Notes: generated from the letters alone by a model not told the origin. A DNA stretch of 64,000 nucleotides from Trabulsiella odontotermitis (GCF_001297775.1 NZ_LIFX01000004.1:186001-250000); one strand, 5' to 3'; shown: positions 15,240 through 24,738, counted from the stretch's first letter. Numbers and translations: made by a program.

Positions 15240-17721
15240 TCTGGTTGTTAACCTTGACGTCAATTCATCAAAGTTTACTGAGCAGGTCAGCTACGCTCAG
15301 CGGCAGCTGAAGCAAACCGGTGATGCTGCAAACGATGCGGCATTACGTATTCAGCAGTCGTTCAGCAGGCAGCAAAGCGCGGCGCAGAAGGCCGGAATAT
15401 CCGTCGGTCAGTACACCGCGGCGATGCGGATGCTTCCGGCACAGTTTACCGACGTGGCCACCCAGCTCGCTGGTGGCCAGAGTCCGTGGCTTATCCTGCT
15501 CCAGCAGGGCGGTCAGATTAAGGATTCCTTCGGCGGGATCATCCCGACGTTCCGTGCCCTGACCAGTGCGATATCACCGCTGGTGGTTGGCTTCGGCGCG
15601 CTGGCGACGGCGACAGGTGCCGTTGTGTATGCCTGGTACCAGGGCTCCTCCACACTGTCTGATTTCAATAAAACGCTGGTGCTGTCAGGTAACAGCGCGG
15701 GGCTGACGGCTAACCGGATGCTGACACTGGCCCGCGCCGGGCAGAGTGCCGGTCTGACGTTTAATCAGTCCGGTGAAGCGCTGACGGCGCTGGTAAACGC
15801 GGGTGTTCTCGCCGGTGCGCGGTTTGATTACATGAGCCAGGCCGTGGCCCGCTTCACGCAGGCGTCCGGCCTGCCGCTGGACAAAGTTGCCGCAGCGTTC
15901 GGTAAGCTGACGAATGACCCGACGTCCGGCCTGATTGCGATGGCGCAGCAGTTCCATAACGTGACGGCAGAGCAGATTGCTTACGTCGCGCAGCTGCAGC
16001 GTTCCGGTAATGAAGCGGCGGCCCTGCAGGCGGCAAACGATGCCGCCACAACCGGGTTCAACACGCAGACCAAAAGCCTGCGCGACAACATGGGCACGAT
16101 AGAGGCCGCGGCGGATTCCCTTAAGCGGGCGTTTAAATCCATGTGGGACGCGGCGCTGGATATCGGGCGACCGGACAGCGCGCAGGAAATGCTGAGCAAA
16201 GCGGAGGCCGCGTTCAGGCGGGCAGACCAGACGTGGGAGCTGGAAAAAAACGACCGCTTCATCAATGAAGAGGCGCGGGCCCGTTTCTGGAATGACCGTG
16301 AAACGGCCCGGCTGGCGCTGGATATGGCGCAGCAGCAGGCCGGAATAGCGAAAGCGAACGAGGCTAATGCAGAGAAGGAAGCTGCCGCGGAGTCCGACAG
16401 GCAGAAATATGCGGTTCAGGCACAGGCGAATTACGCGAAAACGCAGAGTGCGCTGGAGAAATACACGGCGCGGCAGAACGAGCTCAACAACGCGCTGAAA
16501 GAAGGGCGGATCCTCCAGGCTGACTACAACATCAACATGTCGGCGGCCAGAAAAGAGTACGAGGACACGCTCAAAAAGCCACAGGCAGTGAAAACCCCGG
16601 AGGGAACCCGCACCGCAGATACCGCGAGCGCGCAGACGCTGGAGCTGGAAACACAGCTGAGGACGCTGCAGGAGCACAGGAGTATCAACGATACCATCAG
16701 CCAGCAGCGCCAGAACCTGTGGCGCCAGCAGGCCCGCTTTACGGTGCTGGAGGACGCGGCAAAAACCCGCACGCTGAGTAACGAAGAAAAATCCCTGCTC
16801 GCCAGTAAAAACGAAGTGTTGTCCCGCGCCGAACTGAATGCCCGCCTGGGCGATCAGATTGTGGCGCAGGAGCGGCTCAACCGCCTGCAGGACTCCTCGC
16901 AGAAATACGTCACGCAGATGGGTGAGAAAACCCGTGCGCTGCTGGACAGCGCCGGAGCGGGTAGCCGGGAGACGCAACGGCGCAATGAAGAGGCGCAACT
17001 CCGTCAGGGCTGGATGAATGCGGGTGGCTCAGATGCCGATCAGGGTTATCAGAATGAGCTGGCCGCGCTGAAAAACTACTATGCCGCCCAGGATACCCTG
17101 CGTGGCGACTGGCTGTCCGGCGCGAAATCGGCCTGGGCGGATTACACCGACTCCGCGACCGATGCTTACGGTCAAATCCGGACGGCGGCAGCGACCGCGT
17201 TTGACGGGTTCTCGAAGAACCTCGGCGACATGCTGGTATCGGGAAAAACGAAGTGGGCCGATTTCACCCGCTCCACGCTGTCGATGCTGGCCCAAATCGC
17301 CATGAAGCAGGCGCTGGTCGGACTGGCTGGTTTCGCCTCCACGGCGTTCGGTTTTGCGGGTGGCGGGTTCACCGGATCCGGCGGGAAATATGAGCCTGCC
17401 GGGGTGGTTCACCGCGGTGAGTTCGTTTTTCACAAAGAAGCGACCAGCCGGATTGGTGTCAACAATCTCTACAGGATGATGCGCGGGTATGCGACGGGCG
17501 GGTATGTCGGTAATGCTACCGGCGGCGCGGCTTCCCCGTTCGGGGTGAGTGTCTATGCACCGGTGACGGTCAACAATGATCAGTCGGACAATGACGGGAA
17601 AAATACCGGCGATCAGATCGGTCGGGCGTATCAGCAGGTTATCAATAAATCCGTACAGGATGGCATTAAGCGGGAGACCCGCCCCGGCGGTCTTATCTGG
17701 AGTGCCAGCAATCGCAGGTGA
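15217..17721 (+). CDS. H: Tape-measure protein gpH
   Basis: An 834-residue protein (lambda gpH, 853) whose length sets the tail length. The N-terminal part (LPAQFTDVATQLAGGQSPWL) is the conserved tape-measure domain. The middle (about 320-620) is a long Gln/Ala/Glu-rich coiled coil. A hydrophobic Gly/Ala stretch (about 690-715) and the C-terminal GGYVGNATGGAASPFGV follow; in lambda the end is cleaved on maturation. It overlaps the T frame by 23 bases. It is intact. Confidence 0.93.
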   Translation: MAQTAVGDLVVNLDVNSSKFTEQVSYAQRQLKQTGDAANDAALRIQQSFSRQQSAAQKAGISVGQYTAAMRMLPAQFTDVATQLAGGQSPWLILLQQGGQIKDSFGGIIPTFRALTSAISPLVVGFGALATATGAVVYAWYQGSSTLSDFNKTLVLSGNSAGLTANRMLTLARAGQSAGLTFNQSGEALTALVNAGVLAGARFDYMSQAVARFTQASGLPLDKVAAAFGKLTNDPTSGLIAMAQQFHNVTAEQIAYVAQLQRSGNEAAALQAANDAATTGFNTQTKSLRDNMGTIEAAADSLKRAFKSMWDAALDIGRPDSAQEMLSKAEAAFRRADQTWELEKNDRFINEEARARFWNDRETARLALDMAQQQAGIAKANEANAEKEAAAESDRQKYAVQAQANYAKTQSALEKYTARQNELNNALKEGRILQADYNINMSAARKEYEDTLKKPQAVKTPEGTRTADTASAQTLELETQLRTLQEHRSINDTISQQRQNLWRQQARFTVLEDAAKTRTLSNEEKSLLASKNEVLSRAELNARLGDQIVAQERLNRLQDSSQKYVTQMGEKTRALLDSAGAGSRETQRRNEEAQLRQGWMNAGGSDADQGYQNELAALKNYYAAQDTLRGDWLSGAKSAWADYTDSATDAYGQIRTAAATAFDGFSKNLGDMLVSGKTKWADFTRSTLSMLAQIAMKQALVGLAGFASTAFGFAGGGFTGSGGKYEPAGVVHRGEFVFHKEATSRIGVNNLYRMMRGYATGGYVGNATGGAASPFGVSVYAPVTVNNDQSDNDGKNTGDQIGRAYQQVINKSVQDGIKRETRPGGLIWSASNRR

Positions 17722-17726
17722 TTATT

Positions 17727-18074
17727 ATGGCCGTTGAGGCATTTATCTGGCCGGTTCAGGCGGCTGGCCAGCCGACAACCAAAAGCAAGGACACCATTCG
17801 TAAAGCCCAGTTCGGCGACGGCTATGCGCAGGTGAGTGGCTCGGGTCTGCACGACGAAATGCTGACCTTTGATTATACCTTCCGCGGGCGGCCGGAGACC
17901 GGACTTGAAATTTATGCCTTCCTGCGCCGCCACAAAACAACGTCATTTTCTTTTGCACCGCCTTTCGGTGAGCTGGCGTTGTGGCGGGTACAGGCGGACA
18001 GCCTTCAGAAAGTCATTCTCGGTCAACGTGTGATGACCATTACCGCAACCTTTGAACAGGCATATGCACCATGA
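17727..18074 (+). CDS. M: Minor tail protein gpM
   Basis: A 115-residue homologue of lambda gpM (109), part of the tail tip complex. The conserved core is KAQFGDGYAQ and the C-terminal ITATFEQAY. ATG 17727 was preferred over GTG 17718 because AGGTGA overlapping the gpH stop is well placed as its ribosome site. The stop overlaps the gpL start. Confidence 0.9.
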   Translation: MAVEAFIWPVQAAGQPTTKSKDTIRKAQFGDGYAQVSGSGLHDEMLTFDYTFRGRPETGLEIYAFLRRHKTTSFSFAPPFGELALWRVQADSLQKVILGQRVMTITATFEQAYAP

Positions 18075-18826
18075 GTCTTAATGCTGATTACCAGAAACTG
18101 GAGCCGGGCAATACAGTCCGGCTGATTGAGGTGGACGGTACCGCATTCGGCGTATCGGATGTGATGTACTTCCATGCTTACAATATCCCGCATACGACGG
18201 AGGAGATTGAAGCGGCGGCTGGCGATGAAACAAAGCTGCAGGTGAAATCCCTCTGGTGGCAGGGGAATGAATACCGCGCGTGGCCCTGTCAGATTGAAGG
18301 GATTGAGGCATCGACTGACGGCTCAAGTGCGCAACCAAAACTGTCAGTGGCAAACCTGGACAGTTCTGTCACCGCGTTATGCCTGGCGTACGATGATTTG
18401 CTTCAGGCCAAAGTCGTTATTCATGACACGCTGGCGCAGTACCTGGATGCGAACAACTTCCCGGACGGTAATCCGGCGGCGGATCCGACGCAGGAAATCC
18501 GCCGGGTGTATTACATCGATGGCAAGGAGCTGGAGACGAACGAGGTGATTCAGTTTGTCCTCGCCAGCCCGATGGATCTGCAGGGACTGCTGCTCCCGAC
18601 ACGCCAGCTTCATTCTCTCTGCACCTGGTGTATCCGCAACAAATACCGTTCCGGTGATGGTTGTGATTATGCCGGGACGTTGTATTTCGACAAAAACAAC
18701 AACCCGGTCAGCGATCCGTCGCTCGATGAGTGCAACGGTACGCTGACCGCCTGCAAACTGCGACACGGCGCTAATAACGAGCTGCCGTTTGGCGGGTTCC
18801 CCGGCACGTCGCTCATTAGGAGCTGA
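18071..18826 (+). CDS. L: Minor tail protein gpL
   Basis: A 251-residue homologue of lambda gpL (232), a tail-tip protein of the family that carries an iron-sulphur cluster. Four conserved Cys lie in the C-terminal part (CTWCIRNKYRSGDGCDY and later DECNGTLTACKLRHG), the pattern expected for the cluster ligands. It begins at ATG 18071 overlapping gpM and ends just before gpK. Confidence 0.92.
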   Translation: MSLNADYQKLEPGNTVRLIEVDGTAFGVSDVMYFHAYNIPHTTEEIEAAAGDETKLQVKSLWWQGNEYRAWPCQIEGIEASTDGSSAQPKLSVANLDSSVTALCLAYDDLLQAKVVIHDTLAQYLDANNFPDGNPAADPTQEIRRVYYIDGKELETNEVIQFVLASPMDLQGLLLPTRQLHSLCTWCIRNKYRSGDGCDYAGTLYFDKNNNPVSDPSLDECNGTLTACKLRHGANNELPFGGFPGTSLIRS

Positions 18827-18827
18827 T

Positions 18828-19538
18828 ATGCGACAGAAAACCATTGATGCCATCATGGCGCATGCTGCTGCGGAATATCCGCGGGAATGCTGCGGCGTCA
18901 TCACGCAAAAAAGCCGGGTTGAGCGGTATTTCCCCTGTCGTAACCTGGCACCGTCGCCGGAGGAACAGTTTCATCTTTCGCCGGAGGATTACGCCGCGGC
19001 AGAGGACCGGGGGACGGTGATCGCGATTGTTCACAGCCATCCTGACGCCACGACGCAACCGAGTGAGCTGGACAAGGCGCAGTGCGACGCGACGCTGTTA
19101 CCCTGGCATATTGTCAGCTGGCCGGAAGGCGACCTGCGTACTATCCAGCCACGCGGCGAGCTGCCACTGCTGGAGCGTCCGTTCGTGCTCGGCCATTTCG
19201 ACTGCTGGGGGCTGGTGATGAGTTACTTCCGGCAGACGCACGGCATTGAACTGACCGATTACCGGGTGGATTACCCGTGGTGGGAAGACCAGTATCCGGA
19301 CAATTTTTACCGGGACTGCTGGTATGACTGTGGATTCCGGGAGTTCACCGGGTCGCCGATGCCGGGTGATCTGGTGATCATGCAGGTGCAGGCGAATAAG
19401 TGGAACCACGCCGGGGTTCTGCTGGAAGGCAATATGCTCCTGCATCACCTCTATGGTCATCTGAGCAAGCGCACGCCCTACGGTGGTTACTGGATGGACA
19501 GAACCATGAAAGTGGTGCGCTATAAATCATTCATCTGA
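18828..19538 (+). CDS. K: Tail assembly protein gpK (JAMM + NlpC/P60)
   Basis: A 236-residue two-domain protein. The N-terminal JAMM/MPN metalloprotease-like domain has the motif HSHPDATTQPSELD (near 65-79). The C-terminal NlpC/P60 cell-wall peptidase domain has its Cys in GHFDCWGLV (near 125) and a His in NKWNHAGVLLEG. It is required for tail tip assembly and perhaps local peptidoglycan cutting at entry. ATG 18828 follows a TAGGAG ribosome site; a longer reading from 18789 has none. Confidence 0.92.
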   Translation: MRQKTIDAIMAHAAAEYPRECCGVITQKSRVERYFPCRNLAPSPEEQFHLSPEDYAAAEDRGTVIAIVHSHPDATTQPSELDKAQCDATLLPWHIVSWPEGDLRTIQPRGELPLLERPFVLGHFDCWGLVMSYFRQTHGIELTDYRVDYPWWEDQYPDNFYRDCWYDCGFREFTGSPMPGDLVIMQVQANKWNHAGVLLEGNMLLHHLYGHLSKRTPYGGYWMDRTMKVVRYKSFI

Positions 19539-19552
19539 GAGAGGGCTGACCT

Positions 19553-20140
19553 GTGCAGGAAGTCATGACACGTATCGAGCTCGGTGGTGTGCTCGGTAAA
19601 ACCTTCGGCAGGGTGCATTATCGTTTGATCCGCACTACCGGCGAGGCGGTGAACGCACTTTCAAAAACCGTGGATGGCTTTGAAAAATACCTGAATTCGA
19701 GCCGTATGCGCGGGCTCACCTACGCCGTCTTTAAGGGCAAAAAGAATATCGGTATTGATGATTTGGGGTTTGCGGTTAACGGTGACGTTATCCGTATTGT
19801 CCCCGTGGTGATTGGCAGTAAAAAGGCAGGCCTGTTACAGACCATCCTTGGCGTTGTGCTGGTGGTCGTCTCTATCTGGATGCCCGGCCTGAGTATCGCG
19901 GCAAGTAACCTGCTGTTTTCTGCCGGTGCCGCGATGACGCTCGGCGGCGTTGTACAGATGCTCTCGCCGCAGCCCGGCGGCCTTGCCAGCAAACAGGATG
20001 CCGACAACCGCGCTTCCTATGCTTTCGGCGGGGTGACCAACACCACAGCCCAGGGTAATCCCGTTCCTCTGCTCTATGGTAAACGCCGCATTGGCGGGGC
20101 GATCATCTCAGCGGGTATTTACGTCGAAGACCAGCAATAA
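19553..20140 (+). CDS. I: Tail assembly protein gpI
   Basis: A protein of about 195 residues of the lambda gpI family, acting in tail tip assembly with gpJ, K and L. Its hydrophobic Gly/Ala stretch (about 95-130) precedes GGVVQMLSPQ, with NTTAQGNPVPLLYGKRRIGG near the end, all hallmarks of the family. The start is GTG 19553 or ATG 19565; both lie after the GAGAGGG ribosome-like sequence, so the exact N-terminus is uncertain. Confidence 0.88.
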   Translation: MQEVMTRIELGGVLGKTFGRVHYRLIRTTGEAVNALSKTVDGFEKYLNSSRMRGLTYAVFKGKKNIGIDDLGFAVNGDVIRIVPVVIGSKKAGLLQTILGVVLVVVSIWMPGLSIAASNLLFSAGAAMTLGGVVQMLSPQPGGLASKQDADNRASYAFGGVTNTTAQGNPVPLLYGKRRIGGAIISAGIYVEDQQ

Positions 20141-20161
20141 ATCCTTTCGTTATTTCAATGG

Positions 20162-20182
20162 CCACCTGCGGGTGGTTTTTTT
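20162..20182 (+). terminator. Intrinsic terminator between I and J
   Basis: CCACC pairs with GGTGG around a TGCG loop and is followed by seven T residues, just 12 bases before the gpJ start. The stem is short (5 bp). It is another intra-operon terminator in the late transcript. Confidence 0.55.
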
Positions 20183-20193
20183 GTGGGAAAAAT

Positions 20194-23100
20194 ATGGCCA
20201 GAGAAATTAAGGGCAAAAAGGGCGGTGGCTCAAGCGCCCGCACGCCAGTTGAACAGCCTGACGATCTCCAGTCTGTGGCAAAGGCGAAAATCCTCATCGC
20301 GCTTGGTGAAGGGGAGTTTGCCGGTGGTCTGACGGGGAAAGACATTTATCTGGATGGTACCCCACTGGAGAACAGCGACGGTTCGCAAAACTTCAGCGGC
20401 GTTGTCTGGGAGTTCCGCCCGGGAACGCAGGCCCAGCAATATATTCAGGGCATACCGGGTAGCGAAAATGAAATCAACGTCGGGACAGAAATCACCAGCA
20501 CCACCGCGTGGACACATACCTTCACCAACACCCAACTATCCGCAGCCCGCCTGCGCCTGAAATGGCCCTCACTGTACAGGCAGGAGGACGACGGTGATCT
20601 GGTGGGGTATTCCATCAAATACGCCATTGATCTGCAGACCGATGGCGGCGCGTGGCAAACGGTTCTGAATACCAGTGTGACCGGGAAAACCACATCCGGT
20701 TACGAACGCAGTCACCGCATCGATTTGCCGCAGGCCGGAAGTACCTGGACTCTTCGTTTACGCAAACTCACGGCTGAAACCAATAGTGCAAAGATCGGCG
20801 AACGCATGACGCTCGAGAGCTATACCGAGGTGATTGACGCCAAACTGCGCTATCCGAACACGGCGTTGCTCTACATTGAATTCGACTCGAGTCAGTTCAA
20901 TGGCGCTATCCCGCAGATCTCCTGCGAGCCACGCGGTCGGGTGATCCGGGTTCCTGATAACTACGACCCGGAAACCAGAACCTACAGCGGCACCTGGACG
21001 GGAGCCTTCAAATGGGCGTGGACGGACAACCCGGCATGGATTTTTTACGATCTCGTGATCACCGACCGCTTTGGCCTGGGGAACCGACTCACCGCGGAGA
21101 ATATCGATAAGTGGGCGCTTTACCAGGTCTCACAGTATTGCGATCAGATGGTGCCTGACGGCAGGGGCGGCAGCGGCACTGAACCCCGCTATCTCTGCAA
21201 TGTTTATGTTCAGGAACGTAATGATGCCTTTACTGTGTTGCGGGATTTTGCGGCAATATTTCGTGGCATGACGTACTGGGGCGGCGACAAAATTGTCTGC
21301 CTGGCGGATATGCCCCGTGATGTGGACTACAACTACACGCGGGCCAATGTCATTGACGGTAAATTCACCTATTCCGGCAGCACGACCAAAACACGCTACA
21401 CCACTGCGCTGGTGTCGTGGTCCGATCCGGGCAATGGCTATGCCGATGCCATGGAGCCGGTATTTGAGCAACCGCTGGTGGCCCGGTACGGATTCAACCA
21501 GCTCGAGATGACCGCCATCGGTTGCACCCGTCAGTCCGAAGCTAACCGCAAAGGGCGCTGGGGCATCCTCACCAACAACAAAGATCGCGTGGTGACCTTT
21601 CCGGTCGGTCTGGACGGCAATATCCCGCAACCCGGTTACGTCATCGCGGTCGCCGACGAAATGCTGTCCGGCAAAGTAACGGGCGGACGAATCAGTGCGG
21701 TAAACGGGCGCGTTATTACCCTCGACAGGGAACCCCATGCGTCGCCCGGCGATCGGCTGATGGCGAACCTGCCCTCCGGCGCTTCCCAGAGCAGGACGAT
21801 TCAGGCCGTGAATGGTCGGGTTGTCACGGTGTCTGCCACATACAGTGAAACGCCGGTACCGGAAGCTGTCTGGGTGGTTGAGTCTGATGAATTGTATGCA
21901 CAGCAGTACCGGGTGGTAAGCGTCGCTGACAATAATGACGGGACTTACGCCGTGTCCGGGTCTTTCCACGATCCGGATAAATACCAGCGTATTGATACCG
22001 GCGCCATCATTGACCAGCGGCCCGTCTCGGTTGTTCCGCCAGGGAGCCAGCGCGCGCCGGAGAATATCGTCATCGACAGCTATTCCTCTGTCAGCCAGGG
22101 GATCAGCCTGGAAACACTGCGGGTGGCATGGGACGTGACTACAAACGCCATCTCTTATGAAGCTCAGTGGCGGCGTAATGATGGTAACTGGATCAATGTG
22201 CCGCGCAGCTCCACCACCTCGTTCGAAGTACCGTCCATCTACGCCGGGCGATATCTGGTCAGGGTGCGGGCGATCAATGCCGCGGAAATCTCCAGCGGAT
22301 GGGGATATTCGGAAGAGAAAACGCTGACCGGCAAGGTGGGCAATCCGCCGAAGCCGGTGGGGCTTACCGCGACGGGCATTAACTGGGGGATCCGCCTTAA
22401 CTGGGGATTCCCGGCCAATACCGGCGACACGCTGAAAACGGAAATTCAGTACACGGCGAACGCTGACTTTTCGGATCCGTTGTTACTCAGCGATGTTCCG
22501 TACCCGTCCTCGGAATACATCCAGCTCGGGTTAAAGGCAGGCCAGGAATTCTGGTACTGCGCGCAGCTGGTCGATAAGGCCGGTAATGAATCAGGATTTA
22601 CCGACTGGCTCCGCGGCATGGTCAACAATAATGCGGAGGATTATCTCGGCGATATCGGAGATGGTTTCCTGACGTCAGCCGACGGTGAACAGCTGACCAG
22701 TGATATCAATACCAGTCTCGAAGCCGCCCTGCAGAATGCGCTGGCAAACAACGCCGCAGTCGATCACCAGTGGCGACAGTATGGCGAAGTGCGCGCCGAT
22801 ATCCTGGTCGTCAAAACTACTGTTGCCGGTATTGATAAGGCAATGGCCGATCTGACAACCACTGTCCAGGCGCAGATCAGCGACGTTACCGCGTCGCTCG
22901 AGGACAAGCTCACCGCGACGGTGGATTCTGACGGCGCAACGGCTATTCACACCCTGAAAGCGGGCATCAGGATTAACGGGGTGATGTACAACGCCGGGAT
23001 GAGCATTGCGGTACTGGCCGAAACAGGGAAGCCCGTGGTCACACGTGTGGGTTTCAATGCTGACCAGTTTGTTCTGCTGAGCGGCAGCGGAGATACGCAG

Positions 23101-23373
23101 TATTCACCATTTGCGGCCATCGACGGGCAGGTGTTCATCAGTTCTGCGTTTATCCAGGAAGGCACGATCGATAATGAAAAAATCGGCAATTACATTCAGT
23201 CGGACAACTACGTCTCGGGAGAGGCTGGCTGGAAACTGGACAAGAGCGGGACGTTCGAGAATTACGGGACAGATGGTGCCGGTGCCATGAAGCAAACCAA
23301 CACCACAATCAGCGTTAAGGATGAAAATGATCGCCTGCGCTGCCAGTACGGGAAAATTACGGGGGTATTCTGA
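20194..23373 (+). CDS. J: Host-specificity tail tip protein gpJ
   Basis: A protein of 1059 residues (lambda gpJ, 1132) forming the central tail fibre that binds the outer-membrane receptor. The N-terminus (REIKGKKGGGSSARTPVEQ) and DLQSVAKAKILIALGEGEFAGG are strongly conserved. Fibronectin-like repeats lie around 620-810, and the C-terminal 200 residues, which choose the receptor, include a helical segment and a beta-rich end (DENDRLRCQYGKITGVF). ATG 20194 was chosen since MAREIKGKKGG is the family N-terminus. The neighbouring cor-like gene suggests FhuA as receptor, by inference only. Confidence 0.93.
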   Translation: MAREIKGKKGGGSSARTPVEQPDDLQSVAKAKILIALGEGEFAGGLTGKDIYLDGTPLENSDGSQNFSGVVWEFRPGTQAQQYIQGIPGSENEINVGTEITSTTAWTHTFTNTQLSAARLRLKWPSLYRQEDDGDLVGYSIKYAIDLQTDGGAWQTVLNTSVTGKTTSGYERSHRIDLPQAGSTWTLRLRKLTAETNSAKIGERMTLESYTEVIDAKLRYPNTALLYIEFDSSQFNGAIPQISCEPRGRVIRVPDNYDPETRTYSGTWTGAFKWAWTDNPAWIFYDLVITDRFGLGNRLTAENIDKWALYQVSQYCDQMVPDGRGGSGTEPRYLCNVYVQERNDAFTVLRDFAAIFRGMTYWGGDKIVCLADMPRDVDYNYTRANVIDGKFTYSGSTTKTRYTTALVSWSDPGNGYADAMEPVFEQPLVARYGFNQLEMTAIGCTRQSEANRKGRWGILTNNKDRVVTFPVGLDGNIPQPGYVIAVADEMLSGKVTGGRISAVNGRVITLDREPHASPGDRLMANLPSGASQSRTIQAVNGRVVTVSATYSETPVPEAVWVVESDELYAQQYRVVSVADNNDGTYAVSGSFHDPDKYQRIDTGAIIDQRPVSVVPPGSQRAPENIVIDSYSSVSQGISLETLRVAWDVTTNAISYEAQWRRNDGNWINVPRSSTTSFEVPSIYAGRYLVRVRAINAAEISSGWGYSEEKTLTGKVGNPPKPVGLTATGINWGIRLNWGFPANTGDTLKTEIQYTANADFSDPLLLSDVPYPSSEYIQLGLKAGQEFWYCAQLVDKAGNESGFTDWLRGMVNNNAEDYLGDIGDGFLTSADGEQLTSDINTSLEAALQNALANNAAVDHQWRQYGEVRADILVVKTTVAGIDKAMADLTTTVQAQISDVTASLEDKLTATVDSDGATAIHTLKAGIRINGVMYNAGMSIAVLAETGKPVVTRVGFNADQFVLLSGSGDTQYSPFAAIDGQVFISSAFIQEGTIDNEKIGNYIQSDNYVSGEAGWKLDKSGTFENYGTDGAGAMKQTNTTISVKDENDRLRCQYGKITGVF

Positions 23374-23684
23374 TGGCCTGGGGGTTTCAGTCATGGGATG
23401 CCAGCGGAAAACCAAATAACTATGGCATCGTTCCGATTACGATCGTGGGGCGGCTCTTGCTCAATTTTGAACAGCTGACAGCGTCACAGACCTTTACCGT
23501 GCCGGACGGGTATGTGCTGGATTATATCCAGTGCCCGAGAAGTATCAGCTATACGACGAAGAGAAGGGTGATATCCGTCAGTGGCGGGACGGTAACCGTC
23601 AGGCAGGGCGGGGACACCAGTTTCGGGATTGGTACGGAATCCGCGCAGGCGGCCACGATTGTTGTTTATCTCAGGAGGGCCTGA
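23373..23684 (+). CDS. Small tail-tip associated protein, unknown
   Basis: A 103-residue protein whose start overlaps the gpJ stop by one base. It opens MAWGFQSWDASGKPNN, like the following gene (MTWGVLLTTEDG) and like small proteins seen after J in N15/phi80-type phages. The composition is beta-rich with Thr/Val strands. It probably sits on the gpJ fibre or tip, judging by position and translational coupling. No catalytic motif is seen. Confidence 0.6.
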   Translation: MAWGFQSWDASGKPNNYGIVPITIVGRLLLNFEQLTASQTFTVPDGYVLDYIQCPRSISYTTKRRVISVSGGTVTVRQGGDTSFGIGTESAQAATIVVYLRRA

Positions 23685-24334
23685 TGACGTGGGGTGTTTT
23701 ACTGACGACAGAAGATGGCGTGCCATTTTTAACGGATGAATCCACGCCCATTTCCTTACAGGGGAAATACTCAGCTTCCGGTAGCGGAAATGTCAGCGTT
23801 ACCATCACGGTTGATACTGATGATGTGGCAATGCCTTTTTGTGTTTCTACAGCCGACACTTTTTTTGCCTATTCCCTGTCAGGTACTTCACTGACCGTAA
23901 CGGCGTACCCGATTAGCACCTTCAGTGGTTCCTATACCTTAACCTGCTACCTGTTCACCACCAGGGCACAACCTTTACCCGGCTGGGGGCTTGCGATCTG
24001 GGATAAAAACGGAAAATGCATCCTCACCAACGAAACCAGAGTCCTGACCGATATCGTCAGTATTGGAACGAAAGGTGGGGCGAATTCGGGGCTCAATCTG
24101 AGTGATACCCGTTCCGGTAAATGGGGGATCATACCTGAGCTTGCCGGATTTTATGTCGGTGTCTATCAGCAGCGCCCCTTCCAGATAGGGATTGGTATGG
24201 CGGCGAAATATAATGGTACTTCAACCGTAATCCACCCGGTAATGTCCGTGCCCGTGCCTGTTGGCGGGCAACTGGGGACACCGCTGGATGCGAAAACCGT
24301 GGTGCGAGCGATAGACCTGTCGAAATATGATTGA
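23684..24334 (+). CDS. Tail-tip associated protein, unknown
   Basis: A 216-residue protein starting at ATG 23684, which overlaps the previous stop and has a TCAGGAGG ribosome site. It shares the MxWG opening with its neighbour. The middle has a GWGLAIWDKNGKCILTNETR segment, resembling proteins that follow J in phages related to N15 and HK022. It stands where lambda has lom. A role in receptor binding or fibre decoration is inference. Its stop overlaps a terminator hairpin. Confidence 0.6.
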   Translation: MTWGVLLTTEDGVPFLTDESTPISLQGKYSASGSGNVSVTITVDTDDVAMPFCVSTADTFFAYSLSGTSLTVTAYPISTFSGSYTLTCYLFTTRAQPLPGWGLAIWDKNGKCILTNETRVLTDIVSIGTKGGANSGLNLSDTRSGKWGIIPELAGFYVGVYQQRPFQIGIGMAAKYNGTSTVIHPVMSVPVPVGGQLGTPLDAKTVVRAIDLSKYD

Positions 24335-24355
24335 TCGTTTTGAACGATCAATTTT
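24331..24355 (+). terminator. Terminator ending the J transcription unit
   Basis: TTGATCGTT (24331-24339) pairs perfectly with AACGATCAA (24343-24351) around a 3-base loop and is followed by TTTTAT. The 90 bases that follow are AT-rich and should contain the promoter of the next gene. Confidence 0.65.
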
Positions 24356-24441
24356 ATGTGATTGATCTGGCAAATCAATTATACCCATTACTTTAATGTT
24401 GCTATTGTTTTATTTCATAAATTCAAATGGATATAACCCAA

Positions 24442-24675
24442 ATGACAAAGCTGCTCTTATTCGCGGCTGTTTCAGTCATGTTGACCGGCTGCGCCGGTGT
24501 ACTTGAGAAACAGGCGCCCGTTTGTCAGGGAACGGCAATGATTGGTGGGCAGGAAACAACGGTTGAAATCTATGGTGTGAGGAAGGTGGGGGCACAGACG
24601 CAGTATCGTGCCGGTCCCCCGTTCAGCTGGCACTGGGTCAGCAAAAACAATTTTACCAGCACGACCTGCAAGTAA
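24442..24675 (+). CDS. cor: Cor-like superinfection-exclusion lipoprotein
   Basis: A 77-residue lipoprotein: signal peptide MTKLLLFAAVSVMLTGC with acylated Cys near 17, then mature residues with APVCQGTAMIGGQETTVEIYG and the closing NNFTSTTCK. It agrees with the phage exclusion lipoprotein Cor of phi80, N15 and HK022, which blocks the FhuA receptor so a lysogen resists phages using it. ATG 24442 gives the correct signal peptide; ATG 24427 would add 5 residues. It is flanked by two terminators (24331 and 24692), so it is an independent moron probably expressed in the lysogen. Confidence 0.75.
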   Translation: MTKLLLFAAVSVMLTGCAGVLEKQAPVCQGTAMIGGQETTVEIYGVRKVGAQTQYRAGPPFSWHWVSKNNFTSTTCK

Positions 24676-24691
24676 TTTAAAGCACTCTTCG

Positions 24692-24715
24692 AACCCCGCT
24701 CAGGCGGGGTTTTTT
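24692..24715 (+). terminator. Intrinsic terminator after cor
   Basis: ACCCCGC (24693-24699) pairs with GCGGGGT (24704-24710) around a TCAG loop and runs into TTTTTTATT. It is a strong, classical terminator that isolates the cor cassette from the tail-fibre gene. Confidence 0.85.
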
Positions 24716-24738
24716 ATTACCTGAATACAGGAGCCAGT

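Noticed and set aside
15685..16998. 437-residue open frame antisense to the tape-measure gene
   Set aside because: A shadow of gpH coding bias, Arg/Leu-rich with no recognisable domain.
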